Shown: positions 1 to 5,046 of the stretch, in pieces
Layout of the letters: every line of letters begins with the position of its first letter
Numbering within the stretch: position 1 is the first letter of the stretch
Source of the DNA: Candidatus Woesearchaeota archaeon
GTDB lineage: Archaea; Nanobdellota; Nanobdellia; Woesearchaeales; WAPJ01
Direction: 5' to 3'
DNA: 7,124 nt
NCBI GenBank assembly: GCA_015520785.1
Contig: WAPJ01000086.1
Location: 1 to 7,124 of the forward strand
Notes under the pieces: generated by a model
The model's input: the letters and a program-made list of their open reading frames with translations, nothing else
Databases searched by the model: none
Told to the model about the DNA's origin: nothing
Position numbers and translations under genes: made by a program

Positions 1-1
1 C

Positions 2-49
2 TCACGCTTAGAACGAGGAAAGATCCAGGGGGAAGGGGATGATCGGTAA
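2..49 (+). CDS. Possible 3' end of an upstream + strand gene
   Basis: Frame 2 is open from the window edge to a TAA at 47-49 (C-terminal residues SRLERGKIQGEGDDR). A strongly pyrimidine-rich tract starts immediately after it, which is the pattern seen after the other + strand genes here (after 3019 and after 6290). Frame 1 is also open, to a TGA at 40-42, so the reading frame is not certain. Too short to identify a product. Confidence 0.3.
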   Translation, partial: SRLERGKIQGEGDDR

Positions 50-165
50 AACTCCTCCCAAATCTTCCCTCCACCTTCCTCCTCCAACACCCCTTCTTCT
101 TTTACTTCCCGTTTCTTTCTCTTGCATCTTCTCCCTCCATTCTATTTCTCTCTTCTTCTATCTAA
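50..165 (+). terminator. Pyrimidine-rich tract, probable terminator of the upstream + gene
   Basis: About 115 bases made almost only of C and T, with several T runs, follow the probable stop codon at 47-49. Archaeal intrinsic termination depends on U-rich RNA with little need for a hairpin, so the tract fits a terminator zone. The call rests on base composition and position only. Confidence 0.4.
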
Positions 166-256
166 AACGTGAAGTGAGAAGGATATGAGAAGGATAATAA
201 GAAAAACACCTTTCAAGAATAATGTCGAGAATGGAAAGAAAACAATGGATGATTAA
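163..256 (-). terminator. Probable terminator zone of tRNA-Ala
   Basis: The + strand is purine-rich here, so the RNA downstream of the minus-strand tRNA-Ala would be rich in U and C, with short U runs. It mirrors the tract at 50-165, and together they look like convergent terminators. Confidence 0.4.
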
Positions 257-260
257 ATGT

Positions 261-331
261 GGACCGGCCGGGATTTGAACCCGGAGCCACCCGCGAGCCA
301 GGCAGGCATTCTACCGTTGAACTACCGGCCC
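261..331 (-). tRNA. tRNA-Ala (anticodon GGC)
   Basis: A complete cloverleaf can be drawn on the minus strand. The acceptor stem GGGCCGG/CCGGTCC includes the G3:U70 wobble pair that marks alanine tRNAs. The D arm is GTTC/GAAT, the anticodon stem CCTGC/GCGGG, the variable loop has five bases, and the T arm is CCGGG-TTCAAAT-CCCGG. The next base (260) gives A73, and CCA is not encoded. The anticodon loop is CTGGCTC, so bases 34-36 are GGC (Ala). Two things are odd: position 37 is U, where a purine is almost universal, and the D arm and anticodon stem resemble a glycine tRNA more than a typical archaeal Ala tRNA. Shifting the loop to obtain a glycine GCC anticodon destroys the stem, so Ala is the better call. 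Confidence 0.9.
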
Positions 332-356
332 AAACACGGGGGAGCAGGATGCATGG

Positions 357-366
357 AGTTTAAAAG
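357..366 (-). promoter_or_regulatory. TATA box of tRNA-Ala
   Basis: CTTTTAAACT on the minus strand is centred about 30 bp upstream of the tRNA 5' end at 331. It overlaps the stop codon of the DUF218 gene (360-362), so the tRNA promoter is embedded in the end of that gene. Confidence 0.55.
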
Positions 367-1160
367 GATTGTGTCGGAGAGAGCAGTCTGGTAAGCCGTG
401 CAAAACCTTGTTTTAGCGTCTGATAGACGTGGGCGAAGCGCTCATACAGGCTTGGCTGGCAGGCGTTTTCAGGATAGACACCACAATAATATGAATCCTC
501 CTCACGAATATACGTGAGATAGCATTCAGGATCATGCGGCGCGCAATGACGCGTTTCAAAGAGCGTGACCGCGTATGCTGTTTTCTCAGCGATATCATCA
601 AGAAGCGTATGCTCGTGGGGAACGGTGAGGATGCCGATCTCGTACGTGTCGGGGAGGACGCGCTTCGCGAGCGTATAGGCACGCGAAGCGTGCTGTTCGT
701 GCGTGATGATAAGCACGATGCCTTTCTCTCCGATCGCTTCGCGAATGGACGGGTAGGAGAGTGTGATATTGCCGAGCGTATTGCGTGCTTCACGTTCCTT
801 TATGACGGGAAGGCCGTGGAGGTAGGCTGCAAGCCTGTCCGCTTCGCGTTCTTCTGGTGTTGTATGGTGGAGACCGCACGTGGCGCCGCTCACAATGATG
901 GGTACGTCTTCTTGAGTATGAGCGCGGAGGATTTCTTCAAGCGTGCGTGCTGCGCGTGCCTTCGCCTCGTCCTCCACGCCGCCAGGAATGAGGATGACAG
1001 CATGTTCTCCCTGCAGGATGCGTCCTGCGAGTGTGAGGCCTGTCACGCGTTCAGCATGGGGTGTGGGTGTGAAGGCGCGGAGCGGGTCTTCACCAGCAGG
1101 CGTGAGGCTGAGTGCGGTGATCATGCCTGTGAGGGTGATGAGGCGTTTCAATCCACGCAT
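360..1160 (-). CDS. DUF218/YdcF-like protein with N-terminal hydrophobic segment
   Basis: A 266-residue protein of the DUF218 (YdcF/SanA/ElyC-like) fold family. Visible family motifs are PGG (59-61), IIVSGA (88-93), READ (105-108), EARNTLGN (124-131) and THEQHASRA (153-161), in the usual order. Biochemical roles in the family are mostly unknown; bacterial members affect envelope integrity. The N-terminus has R2, K5, R6 and then a hydrophobic stretch at 7-19, suggesting a signal peptide or membrane anchor. The C-terminus carries C206, C213, C226 and C234, which could form disulfides outside the cell. The ATG at 1160 is preferred because a TATA-like element lies 25 bp upstream, giving a leaderless mRNA. 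The frame stays open to 1286, but those codons lie in the tRNA-Met gene and its spacer. M13 is a less likely start because it would cut the hydrophobic segment. Family call firm, function unknown. Confidence 0.85.
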   Translation of the reverse strand: MRGLKRLITLTGMITALSLTPAGEDPLRAFTPTPHAERVTGLTLAGRILQGEHAVILIPGGVEDEAKARAARTLEEILRAHTQEDVPIIVSGATCGLHHTTPEEREADRLAAYLHGLPVIKEREARNTLGNITLSYPSIREAIGEKGIVLIITHEQHASRAYTLAKRVLPDTYEIGILTVPHEHTLLDDIAEKTAYAVTLFETRHCAPHDPECYLTYIREEDSYYCGVYPENACQPSLYERFAHVYQTLKQGFARLTRLLSPTQSF

Positions 1161-1180
1161 AAGAAGGAGGGGGAGGAGGG

Positions 1181-1190
1181 AGTTTAAGAA
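1181..1190 (-). promoter_or_regulatory. TATA box of the DUF218 gene
   Basis: TTCTTAAACT on the minus strand is centred about 25 bp upstream of the ATG at 1160, so transcription would start at or next to the start codon. It lies about 40 bp beyond the 3' end of tRNA-Met. No ribosome binding site precedes the ATG; the spacer is C/T-rich. Confidence 0.45.
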
Positions 1191-1205
1191 AGAACGTGCT
1201 TTTTT

Positions 1206-1218
1206 ACTCTTTGAGAGT
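1206..1218 (-). other. Small hairpin just downstream of tRNA-Met
   Basis: ACTCT-CAA-AGAGT forms a perfect 5-bp stem with a three-base loop, 8 bases after the tRNA-Met 3' end. On the minus strand it is followed by an A run rather than a U run, so it does not look like a classic terminator. It could act in tRNA 3' processing or be chance. Confidence 0.25.
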
Positions 1219-1225
1219 GGGAATG

Positions 1226-1350
1226 TGCCGGTGGGGGGACTTGAACCCCCGACCTCCAGATTGCTCAAGCGCCACGCGTTCATCAACCCATGCGGGTTTC
1301 ACAACTCATCTTTATGAGTCTGGCGCTCTAACCAGCTGAGCTACACCGGC
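1226..1350 (-). tRNA. Elongator tRNA-Met (CAT) with a 51-nt intron
   Basis: The acceptor stem GCCGGTG/CACCGGC pairs perfectly, with A73 at 1226 and no CCA. The D arm is GCTC/GAGC, the anticodon stem CCAGA/TCTGG and the T arm GGGGG-TTCAAGT-CCCCC. An intron at 1262-1312 interrupts the anticodon loop at the canonical 37/38 site; the spliced loop is CTCATAA, anticodon CAT. Exon 1 is 1313-1350 and exon 2 is 1226-1261. Around the junctions CTCA (32-35) pairs with TGAG near the intron's end, leaving three-base bulges TAA and CAA. That is the core of the archaeal bulge-helix-bulge, cut two bases into each bulge. A GCC acceptor start fits elongator Met; an initiator would normally begin AGC. tRNA-Ile2 (CAU, modified C34) is possible but less likely. 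Confidence 0.9.
1262..1312 (-). other. tRNA-Met intron (bulge-helix-bulge type)
   Basis: The 51-nt insertion contains its own perfect hairpin (AACCC-GCAT-GGGTT). Its first bases can also pair with the anticodon loop in a local stem (CTCAT-AAAG-ATGAG, 1305-1318) that competes with the splicing motif. The helix beyond the 5' bulge is short (AG/CT), so this may be a relaxed motif. Confidence 0.75.
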
Positions 1351-1372
1351 GTGTCCAGCAGCACCCCACAGG

Positions 1373-1384
1373 AGCTTTATAAGC
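1373..1384 (-). promoter_or_regulatory. TATA box of tRNA-Met
   Basis: GCTTATAAAGCT on the minus strand is centred 28 bp upstream of the tRNA 5' end at 1350, in a strong match to the archaeal TATA consensus. Confidence 0.65.
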
Positions 1385-1616
1385 CTTATTCAATTGGTGA
1401 GGATGCTTTCGTTCAGTCCTTCTCTTTCCTCATGCTTCCTTTCAGACATCATCCACACAGCTTTTTCTCACACACCTTCTCCTCCCTGTCCTTAAGGAGA
1501 AAGAGTATATTTTGATGATTCTACGCGTTGAACGAGAAAAGAGAATGATAAGGAAGAAAGACGTAAGACGACGAGGAAGCAGATGAATAAGCGTATGGGA
1601 GAGGAGAGGGATGATG
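1385..1616. other. Intergenic region without a gene: pyrimidine tract then purine tract
   Basis: No convincing coding region or tRNA is seen. Bases 1405-1490 are pyrimidine-rich on the + strand, and 1494-1614 are purine-rich. The purine half fits a U/C-rich terminator for the minus-strand tRNA-Ser. The switch lies at an inverted repeat, TTCTCC/GGAGAA, around a CCTTAAGG palindrome (about 1480-1502). There is no + strand gene to explain the pyrimidine half. Confidence 0.5.
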
Positions 1617-1700
1617 CGCCGCGGGTGGGATTCGAACCCACACGGCCGTAAGGCCAGCCGGTCTCGAGCCGGCCGCACTACCAGGTTATGCGACCGCGGC
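1617..1700 (-). tRNA. tRNA-Ser (anticodon CGA)
   Basis: A type II tRNA. The acceptor stem GCCGCGG/CCGCGGC is perfect and is followed by discriminator G73, a serine identity element. The anticodon stem is GCCGG/CCGGC with loop CTCGAGA, anticodon CGA. The long variable arm holds a GGCC-TTAC-GGCC stem-loop, and the T arm is GTGGG-TTCGAAT-CCCAC. No CCA is encoded and there is no intron. Confidence 0.95.
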
Positions 1701-1721
1701 AGGAGGAGCACACCACGCATT

Positions 1722-1732
1722 CCTTTTAAACG
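1722..1732 (-). promoter_or_regulatory. TATA box of tRNA-Ser
   Basis: CGTTTAAAAGG on the minus strand is centred about 27 bp upstream of the tRNA 5' end at 1700. It lies 24 bp from the oppositely oriented TATA box of the lipoprotein gene, so this spacer holds two separate divergent promoters. Confidence 0.6.
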
Positions 1733-1755
1733 TTTCAACAGATGAAGGGTTATGA

Positions 1756-1763
1756 CTATAAAG
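1756..1763 (+). promoter_or_regulatory. TATA box of the lipoprotein-SIMPL operon
   Basis: CTATAAAG is centred 25 bp upstream of the ATG at 1785. That spacing predicts a leaderless mRNA and decides the start codon: the in-frame ATG at 1752 would lie upstream of the TATA box itself. Confidence 0.65.
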
Positions 1764-1784
1764 CAGCATACCCCCCACACCACT

Positions 1785-2282
1785 ATGCGCTTCCTCATCA
1801 TCCTCTCGCTTATTCTCCTCGCAGCCTGCACGCCAGTCCTCCTCCAGCCGAGCATGATGAACCTCGAGAATCAAACAGGTACGCAACAGTCCTCCAGGCC
1901 GTCACGCTTCCCCACCCACATGGCGAATGGGACGCTCAGCATCACGCTGCCAAACCCCTGCTATCAGGTGAATACCACCAGAGAAGGAAATGTCGAATAC
2001 GTGCATATCCTCCCACCCTCGCCTGGCGAGATGTGCATCCAAGTACTCAAAGAATCTAACATCCCCATCATGAAGAATGTTTCCAAGATCTTTCTCATCA
2101 CGCCTGATGAGACACGTCTCGTCTGGCAGGCGGATAGCTCATGCGCAGGACTTGAAGGCGCGGCTCTTCAAGCGTGCTGTGAACGCGTCATGCAAGGCAA
2201 AGCAAAGCCGGCCTGTCTCGGCAGCTGGACGTGGAGGGAGGATCAGTGCGCCTGGGAATGCACCATCACACCCTTCACTTGA
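1785..2282 (+). CDS. Cys-rich archaeal lipoprotein (eight cysteines beyond the lipobox)
   Basis: A 165-residue secreted lipoprotein of unknown function. MRFLIILSLILLAAC is a short lipoprotein signal with lipobox LAAC (12-15), so C15 should become the lipidated N-terminus, followed by a Q/S/N-rich linker (about 21-48). A predicted beta-rich part (about 49-106) has two cysteines, NPC59 and EMC84, spaced as if to bond with each other; similar C-Y...G-x-x-C-x-Q-V segments recur in archaeal lipoproteins. The C-terminal 50 residues hold six more: C120, C131, C132, C144, C155 and C159, in a pattern CC...CxGxWxW...CxWxC, which suggests a small disulfide-rich module. The start at 1785 is set by the TATA box and the signal peptide. 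It is first in an operon; the SIMPL gene follows after 29 bp. Lipoprotein call firm from motifs, domain family uncertain. Confidence 0.85.
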   Translation: MRFLIILSLILLAACTPVLLQPSMMNLENQTGTQQSSRPSRFPTHMANGTLSITLPNPCYQVNTTREGNVEYVHILPPSPGEMCIQVLKESNIPIMKNVSKIFLITPDETRLVWQADSSCAGLEGAALQACCERVMQGKAKPACLGSWTWREDQCAWECTITPFT

Positions 2283-2297
2283 AGAGGAAGATCTTGT

Positions 2298-2304
2298 GAG
2301 GTGA
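2298..2304 (+). promoter_or_regulatory. Ribosome binding site of the SIMPL gene
   Basis: GAGGTGA lies 7 bases before the ATG at 2312 and is a near-perfect archaeal Shine-Dalgarno sequence. Its presence on the second gene, and absence on the leaderless first gene, supports a two-gene operon. Confidence 0.75.
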
Positions 2305-2311
2305 AAATAGT

Positions 2312-3019
2312 ATGGATAAACGACTGCTTATTGGAATGCTTGCTTTCTTCCTCATTGGCAGCGTGCTCGCCTTCAGCCTCTGGCCACAGGCAGAAGCAGG
2401 GCAGAGCGTGGAGCGTGACACGCTCAGCACGAGCTGTCAGGGAAGAGCACAGCTTACTCCGGACATTGTCGAAGCGAGGATCACCATTCGCACGCACGCG
2501 CCCACGGCAAATGATGCTGTGAGCAGCGCCTTCCAGCAGGTTGCCAGGCTCAACCAGACCCTCCAGCCGGAATGGAATCTCACCACCACCAGCAGTAGCG
2601 TGTGGGAGGACTGGGGCTGGCTTCCGCGGGGAGAGCGACGCCTCCGCGGCTGGCAGGCCAGCATTATGCTCACGCTTAAAGTACCCGTAGAGGATGCGGC
2701 GCGCGTGCTCGCAGAGCTCAGCCGCGTGGAGAATGCCACGTACACGATCACGTATACGGTAAGCCGCGAGCGGCGTGAAAAAGCTGAAGCGGAAGCAATC
2801 AGGGATGCGCTTCGCGTGTGCAGGCTCCGCGCGATAACGGCTGCTGAAACAGCGGGCCGCGTGCTCGGCCGGGCCGTAGGGTTGAACGTGCACGTGGGGG
2901 GTCCGCGCGTCTATCCACTCTATCGGAGCATGGAGGCGGGCATGCCCAAGCAAAGCCTGCCCGAGCCTGAAGTGGTTGACGTGACCGCGAATGTTGACGT
3001 CACGTACGAGCTCGTCTAA
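2312..3019 (+). CDS. SIMPL-domain (DUF541, YggE-like) membrane-anchored protein
   Basis: A 235-residue protein. An N-terminal hydrophobic segment (5-23) after MDKR makes it a secreted or membrane-anchored protein facing outward. The rest fits the SIMPL/DUF541 family (YggE, BP26): GRAQLTPDIVEARITIRTHA (44-63), a coupled helix with AVSSAFQQVARLNQTL, a central YxA-like strand region, a conserved run of alanines in a long helix (AEAEAIRDALRVCRLRAITA), and a final strand VVDVTANVDVTYELV. Length is normal for the family. Bacterial relatives are periplasmic, form oligomers and are linked to oxidative-stress protection, but the biochemical role is not settled. Co-transcription with the Cys-rich lipoprotein suggests a shared envelope role, which is inference. 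The ATG start is supported by the ribosome site 7 bases upstream. Confidence 0.9.
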   Translation: MDKRLLIGMLAFFLIGSVLAFSLWPQAEAGQSVERDTLSTSCQGRAQLTPDIVEARITIRTHAPTANDAVSSAFQQVARLNQTLQPEWNLTTTSSSVWEDWGWLPRGERRLRGWQASIMLTLKVPVEDAARVLAELSRVENATYTITYTVSRERREKAEAEAIRDALRVCRLRAITAAETAGRVLGRAVGLNVHVGGPRVYPLYRSMEAGMPKQSLPEPEVVDVTANVDVTYELV

Positions 3020-3020
3020 G

Positions 3021-3148
3021 GAGGAATATTTTTCCTCTCCCAAAATTCTTTCTTCATCTTCCACTACTCTCAAGGACGTATCCTCCTCGCCCTCCTCCAC
3101 CCCTTTCCGCATTTTTATTCGTCATACCCCCATTGCTTTTTCTTCTTC
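3021..3148 (+). terminator. Probable terminator zone of the lipoprotein-SIMPL operon
   Basis: Directly after the stop codon, GAGGAA-TATTT-TTCCTC (3021-3037) forms a perfect 6-bp hairpin with a T-rich loop. About 110 bases of C/T-rich sequence with T runs follow. Either element could end transcription in an archaeon. Confidence 0.5.
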
Positions 3149-3166
3149 AAATAAGCTTCAAATAAA
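3145..3166. repeat. Two tandem copies of an 11-bp repeat
   Basis: CTTCAAATAAG and CTTCAAATAAA stand back to back, 10 of 11 bases identical. They sit where the pyrimidine-rich and purine-rich terminator tracts meet. Function unknown, possibly chance in low-complexity sequence. Confidence 0.5.
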
Positions 3167-3222
3167 GAGAAAGTAAAATAAAAGAAGGAAAGGGGGATCG
3201 TATGAGAGGATAAGGAAAGAGT
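3150..3222 (-). terminator. Probable terminator zone of deoxyhypusine synthase
   Basis: The minus-strand RNA after the DHS stop codon is rich in U and C, with several runs of three or four U within about 3150-3195. It is convergent with the operon terminator at 3021-3148. Confidence 0.5.
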
Positions 3223-3225
3223 GTA

Positions 3226-4272
3226 TTATCTCTTCGGATCCTTAAAGGCAGCGTACGCGATGAGGGGGAAGACGAGGCTGGCCTCCGCGTTAATCTTCAC
3301 ATGCTCTGCTTCAGCCTTGACCTTCCCCCAGCTGATGGCCTCTTCCACGTTTGCTCCCGCATTACTCCCTTCAAACTCCATTGCCGTGGTAATATACACG
3401 GCATAATCCGCGCCATCACGATACAGGTTGATATTCGCGACGAAATGCTTCGGAATACTCCCACCGAGCACGATAATCCCTGTCTTCTCCTGCTGGAGGA
3501 CGTGATCCGCCGCGCGGACAATATCACTACTCGCGTCAATGAGGAAGTCGGGATGCCGCTTCTTGAAGAAGACGAGCGTATCCCCAATCGCACCATCATA
3601 CAAGGCTGGCGCAAAGACGGGAATATCCTTTCGCGCAGCCTGGGTGAGGACGCTCTCATCACAATCCAAGAGCTCGCCCATTAAGCGTGTCACGTCACTC
3701 TCCGTGTGAATAATCCCCTCCTTCTTCTGCCGGCGGTAGGCTTCACGGAAGACCCTGAGCAGGAAGCGCTCCAATAAGGCATACCTATCATTCGGGATGA
3801 ATAAGTTCCCCGTCCTGTTAATCCCCTTCTCCCGGAGGAGGCTGCCAGGAGTATCATAACTCCCGAGGACGAATGGCTTGAAGCATTTAATCGCATCCTC
3901 CTCCACCCCGCCAGCAGTGGTGACGAGCACGTGCACGTGCCCCTCCTCTACAAGCCAGCGGATGATCTCGCGCACGCCACAACTAATCATATTACTCGTA
4001 AAAGCCAGATAAATCGTCGCGTTCTCCTCGCGCATCTTCCGGATGATCTGGACGGCTCGTGCCAGGTTGTGCGCTTGGAAGCCGATATAATAGTATGATT
4101 CCACCAGGTCATGAATACTCAATTCTCTGGAAAAGTCAGGGCCTTTCACGATCGGCCAGCCTTCCAGCGGATCCGCTGGTACGAGCACGGTCTCCTTGAC
4201 ACGTGGCTCGGCAGCATAATACTCCCTCGCCTCATCCTCGGAGAGGAGACGGTCATCCTTCCGCTCAGCCAT
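3226..4272 (-). CDS. dys: Deoxyhypusine synthase
   Basis: A 348-residue deoxyhypusine synthase. The family uses NAD and spermidine to transfer a 4-aminobutyl group to one lysine of translation factor IF5A, the first step of hypusine formation in the cytosol. Visible family segments are LAFTSNMISCGVREII (SNM-SCG, NAD region), LVTTAGGVEEDAIKCFKPF (TAGG-EED), RTGNLFIPNDRY (GN-NdRY), IPVFAPALYDGAIGD (P-DG-GD), IIVLGGSIPKHFVANINL (GGG-PKH-like), EFEGSNAGANVEEAISWGKV and the catalytic lysine K317 in WGK, equivalent to human K329. One detail differs: the usual GGG before PKH reads GGS here. Length is typical of archaeal and eukaryotic enzymes. The ATG at 4272 has a TATA box 28 bp upstream and no ribosome site, so the mRNA is probably leaderless. 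It stands alone, convergent with the SIMPL operon. Confidence 0.95.
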   Translation of the reverse strand: MAERKDDRLLSEDEAREYYAAEPRVKETVLVPADPLEGWPIVKGPDFSRELSIHDLVESYYYIGFQAHNLARAVQIIRKMREENATIYLAFTSNMISCGVREIIRWLVEEGHVHVLVTTAGGVEEDAIKCFKPFVLGSYDTPGSLLREKGINRTGNLFIPNDRYALLERFLLRVFREAYRRQKKEGIIHTESDVTRLMGELLDCDESVLTQAARKDIPVFAPALYDGAIGDTLVFFKKRHPDFLIDASSDIVRAADHVLQQEKTGIIVLGGSIPKHFVANINLYRDGADYAVYITTAMEFEGSNAGANVEEAISWGKVKAEAEHVKINAEASLVFPLIAYAAFKDPKR

Positions 4273-4296
4273 GCGGTGGAGTTGAGGGAGAGTCTC

Positions 4297-4304
4297 CTTT
4301 AAAG
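4297..4304 (-). promoter_or_regulatory. TATA box of deoxyhypusine synthase
   Basis: The palindrome CTTTAAAG is centred 28 bp upstream of the DHS ATG. Being symmetric it could in principle also fire on the + strand, into 4325-4450, where there is no coding gene but a pair of repeats. Confidence 0.5.
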
Positions 4305-4346
4305 ATTCTCTCTTCCCAGACGCACACAGTCGTATCTAGCTGGACG

Positions 4347-4385
4347 CGACATTCTCAGTCTCCTCTCTTCTCTTGAAGAATGATC
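4347..4385. repeat. Intergenic repeat, copy 1
   Basis: It starts with CGACATTCTC, has a pyrimidine core containing CCTCTCT, and ends with AAGAATGATC. Within the copy CATTCT and AGAATG form a 6-bp inverted repeat around the pyrimidine loop. A second copy begins 71 bp downstream. Confidence 0.65.
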
Positions 4386-4417
4386 GTCTATGCAAAGACA
4401 CCTGCAGAGTATCCGTC

Positions 4418-4450
4418 CGACATTCTCCTTTCCTCTCTAAAAGAATGATC
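4418..4450. repeat. Intergenic repeat, copy 2
   Basis: It shares the same 10-base start, CCTCTCT core and AAGAATGATC end as copy 1, but its loop is 6 bases shorter. The inverted repeat CATTCT/AGAATG is kept exactly. Direct orientation; no coding potential found in either strand. Confidence 0.65.
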
Positions 4451-4526
4451 TGGAAGAGAAGAAGCACTACTCGTAAAGAAAGTGAGGGAATATTGAGAAA
4501 AGACGTGAGATGAGAGGGAAGCGTTC
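4440..4526 (-). terminator. Probable terminator zone of the unknown gene
   Basis: Purine-rich on the + strand, hence a U/C-rich RNA after the stop codon of the minus-strand gene at 4527. It overlaps the end of repeat copy 2. Composition-based call. Confidence 0.35.
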
Positions 4527-5033
4527 TTAGAAGGAGACAAGATCGTTCCGTGTTGTGAAAAGCCGATAGCTGCTCGTCCCCCATCGCGTGGTGAGCGGGA
4601 CTCCCTGCAAGGCTTTGAGACGATCCTCAAGCGTCTCCCCCGGCCGGACACGCCAGGCGGGGAGCGTTACGCGCGGCATGCTGAGGAGTGCGATGAGGAT
4701 ATCCCTCTTGCTCATGCCGAGAATGGCGAGACGGGCCGGCTCGGATGTGAGTCGTTCAAAAGCAAAGCCTGGAAGAGCATACCGCGAGAGAATGCCATAC
4801 GCGTCATACACTGCCTGGACGGGAAGATAGACTGGAGGCTCATTCTTCCCATTGCGTGGCGTGAGACGGACAAACGCGTGATGATGATAAATCGGTGTTT
4901 GGAAGAGTGCAATACCCGCATGCACGCGCAAGCCCTCCTCCACGAGGCGGAGAGACGCATCATCCGCATACGCATAGCCGAAAGGTCCTGCTTGAGGATA
5001 CTGCCTCTGAAACCACACAGGTATCCTATCCAT
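4527..5033 (-). CDS. Conserved-looking hypothetical protein, 168 residues
   Basis: I do not recognise this protein. It is soluble-looking, with no signal peptide or membrane segment. Residues include MDRIPVWFQRQYPQAG at the start, an HHH-A-F stretch (about 50-54), and a positively charged C-terminal third with RPGETLEDRLKAL. Amino acid balance is normal, unlike the Arg/Met/Ser-rich overlapping frames, so I take it as the real frame. ATG 5033 is preferred: GGTGA ends 7 bases before it, the same spacing as at the SIMPL gene. A GTG at 5048 is also in frame but is part of that ribosome site, and a TGA lies directly before it. The TATA-like element is 80 bp upstream of ATG 5033, giving an unusually long leader for this window (see findings on a possible frameshift). 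Confidence 0.65.
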   Translation of the reverse strand: MDRIPVWFQRQYPQAGPFGYAYADDASLRLVEEGLRVHAGIALFQTPIYHHHAFVRLTPRNGKNEPPVYLPVQAVYDAYGILSRYALPGFAFERLTSEPARLAILGMSKRDILIALLSMPRVTLPAWRVRPGETLEDRLKALQGVPLTTRWGTSSYRLFTTRNDLVSF

Positions 5034-5040
5034 CCTCTTC

Positions 5041-5046
5041 TCACCC
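5041..5046 (-). promoter_or_regulatory. Ribosome binding site deciding the start of the unknown gene
   Basis: GGGTGA on the minus strand stands 7 bases before ATG 5033. It favours that codon over the GTG at 5048, which overlaps the site. Confidence 0.5.

Noticed and set aside
534..1187. 217-residue open frame on the + strand
   Set aside because: It is antisense to the DUF218 gene, Cys/Arg-rich, and has no recognisable motif; the minus-strand frame has clear family motifs.
1161..1286. Extension of the DUF218 frame to a start at 1286
   Set aside because: The extra 42 residues are translated from the tRNA-Met gene and its spacer, and the start would lie inside the tRNA intron. The ATG at 1160 has its own TATA box.
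1505..1600. Possible box C/D guide RNA (a TGATGA near 1513)
   Set aside because: No D box (CTGA) follows at a suitable distance and no C'/D' pair is seen.
2243..3112. 289-residue open frame on the minus strand
   Set aside because: It is longer than the SIMPL gene but antisense to it, with Arg/His/Ala-heavy composition and no family signs. The + strand frame matches SIMPL and has a ribosome site.
4347..4450. CRISPR array
   Set aside because: Only two unequal copies with internal length differences, no regular spacer series and no cas genes.
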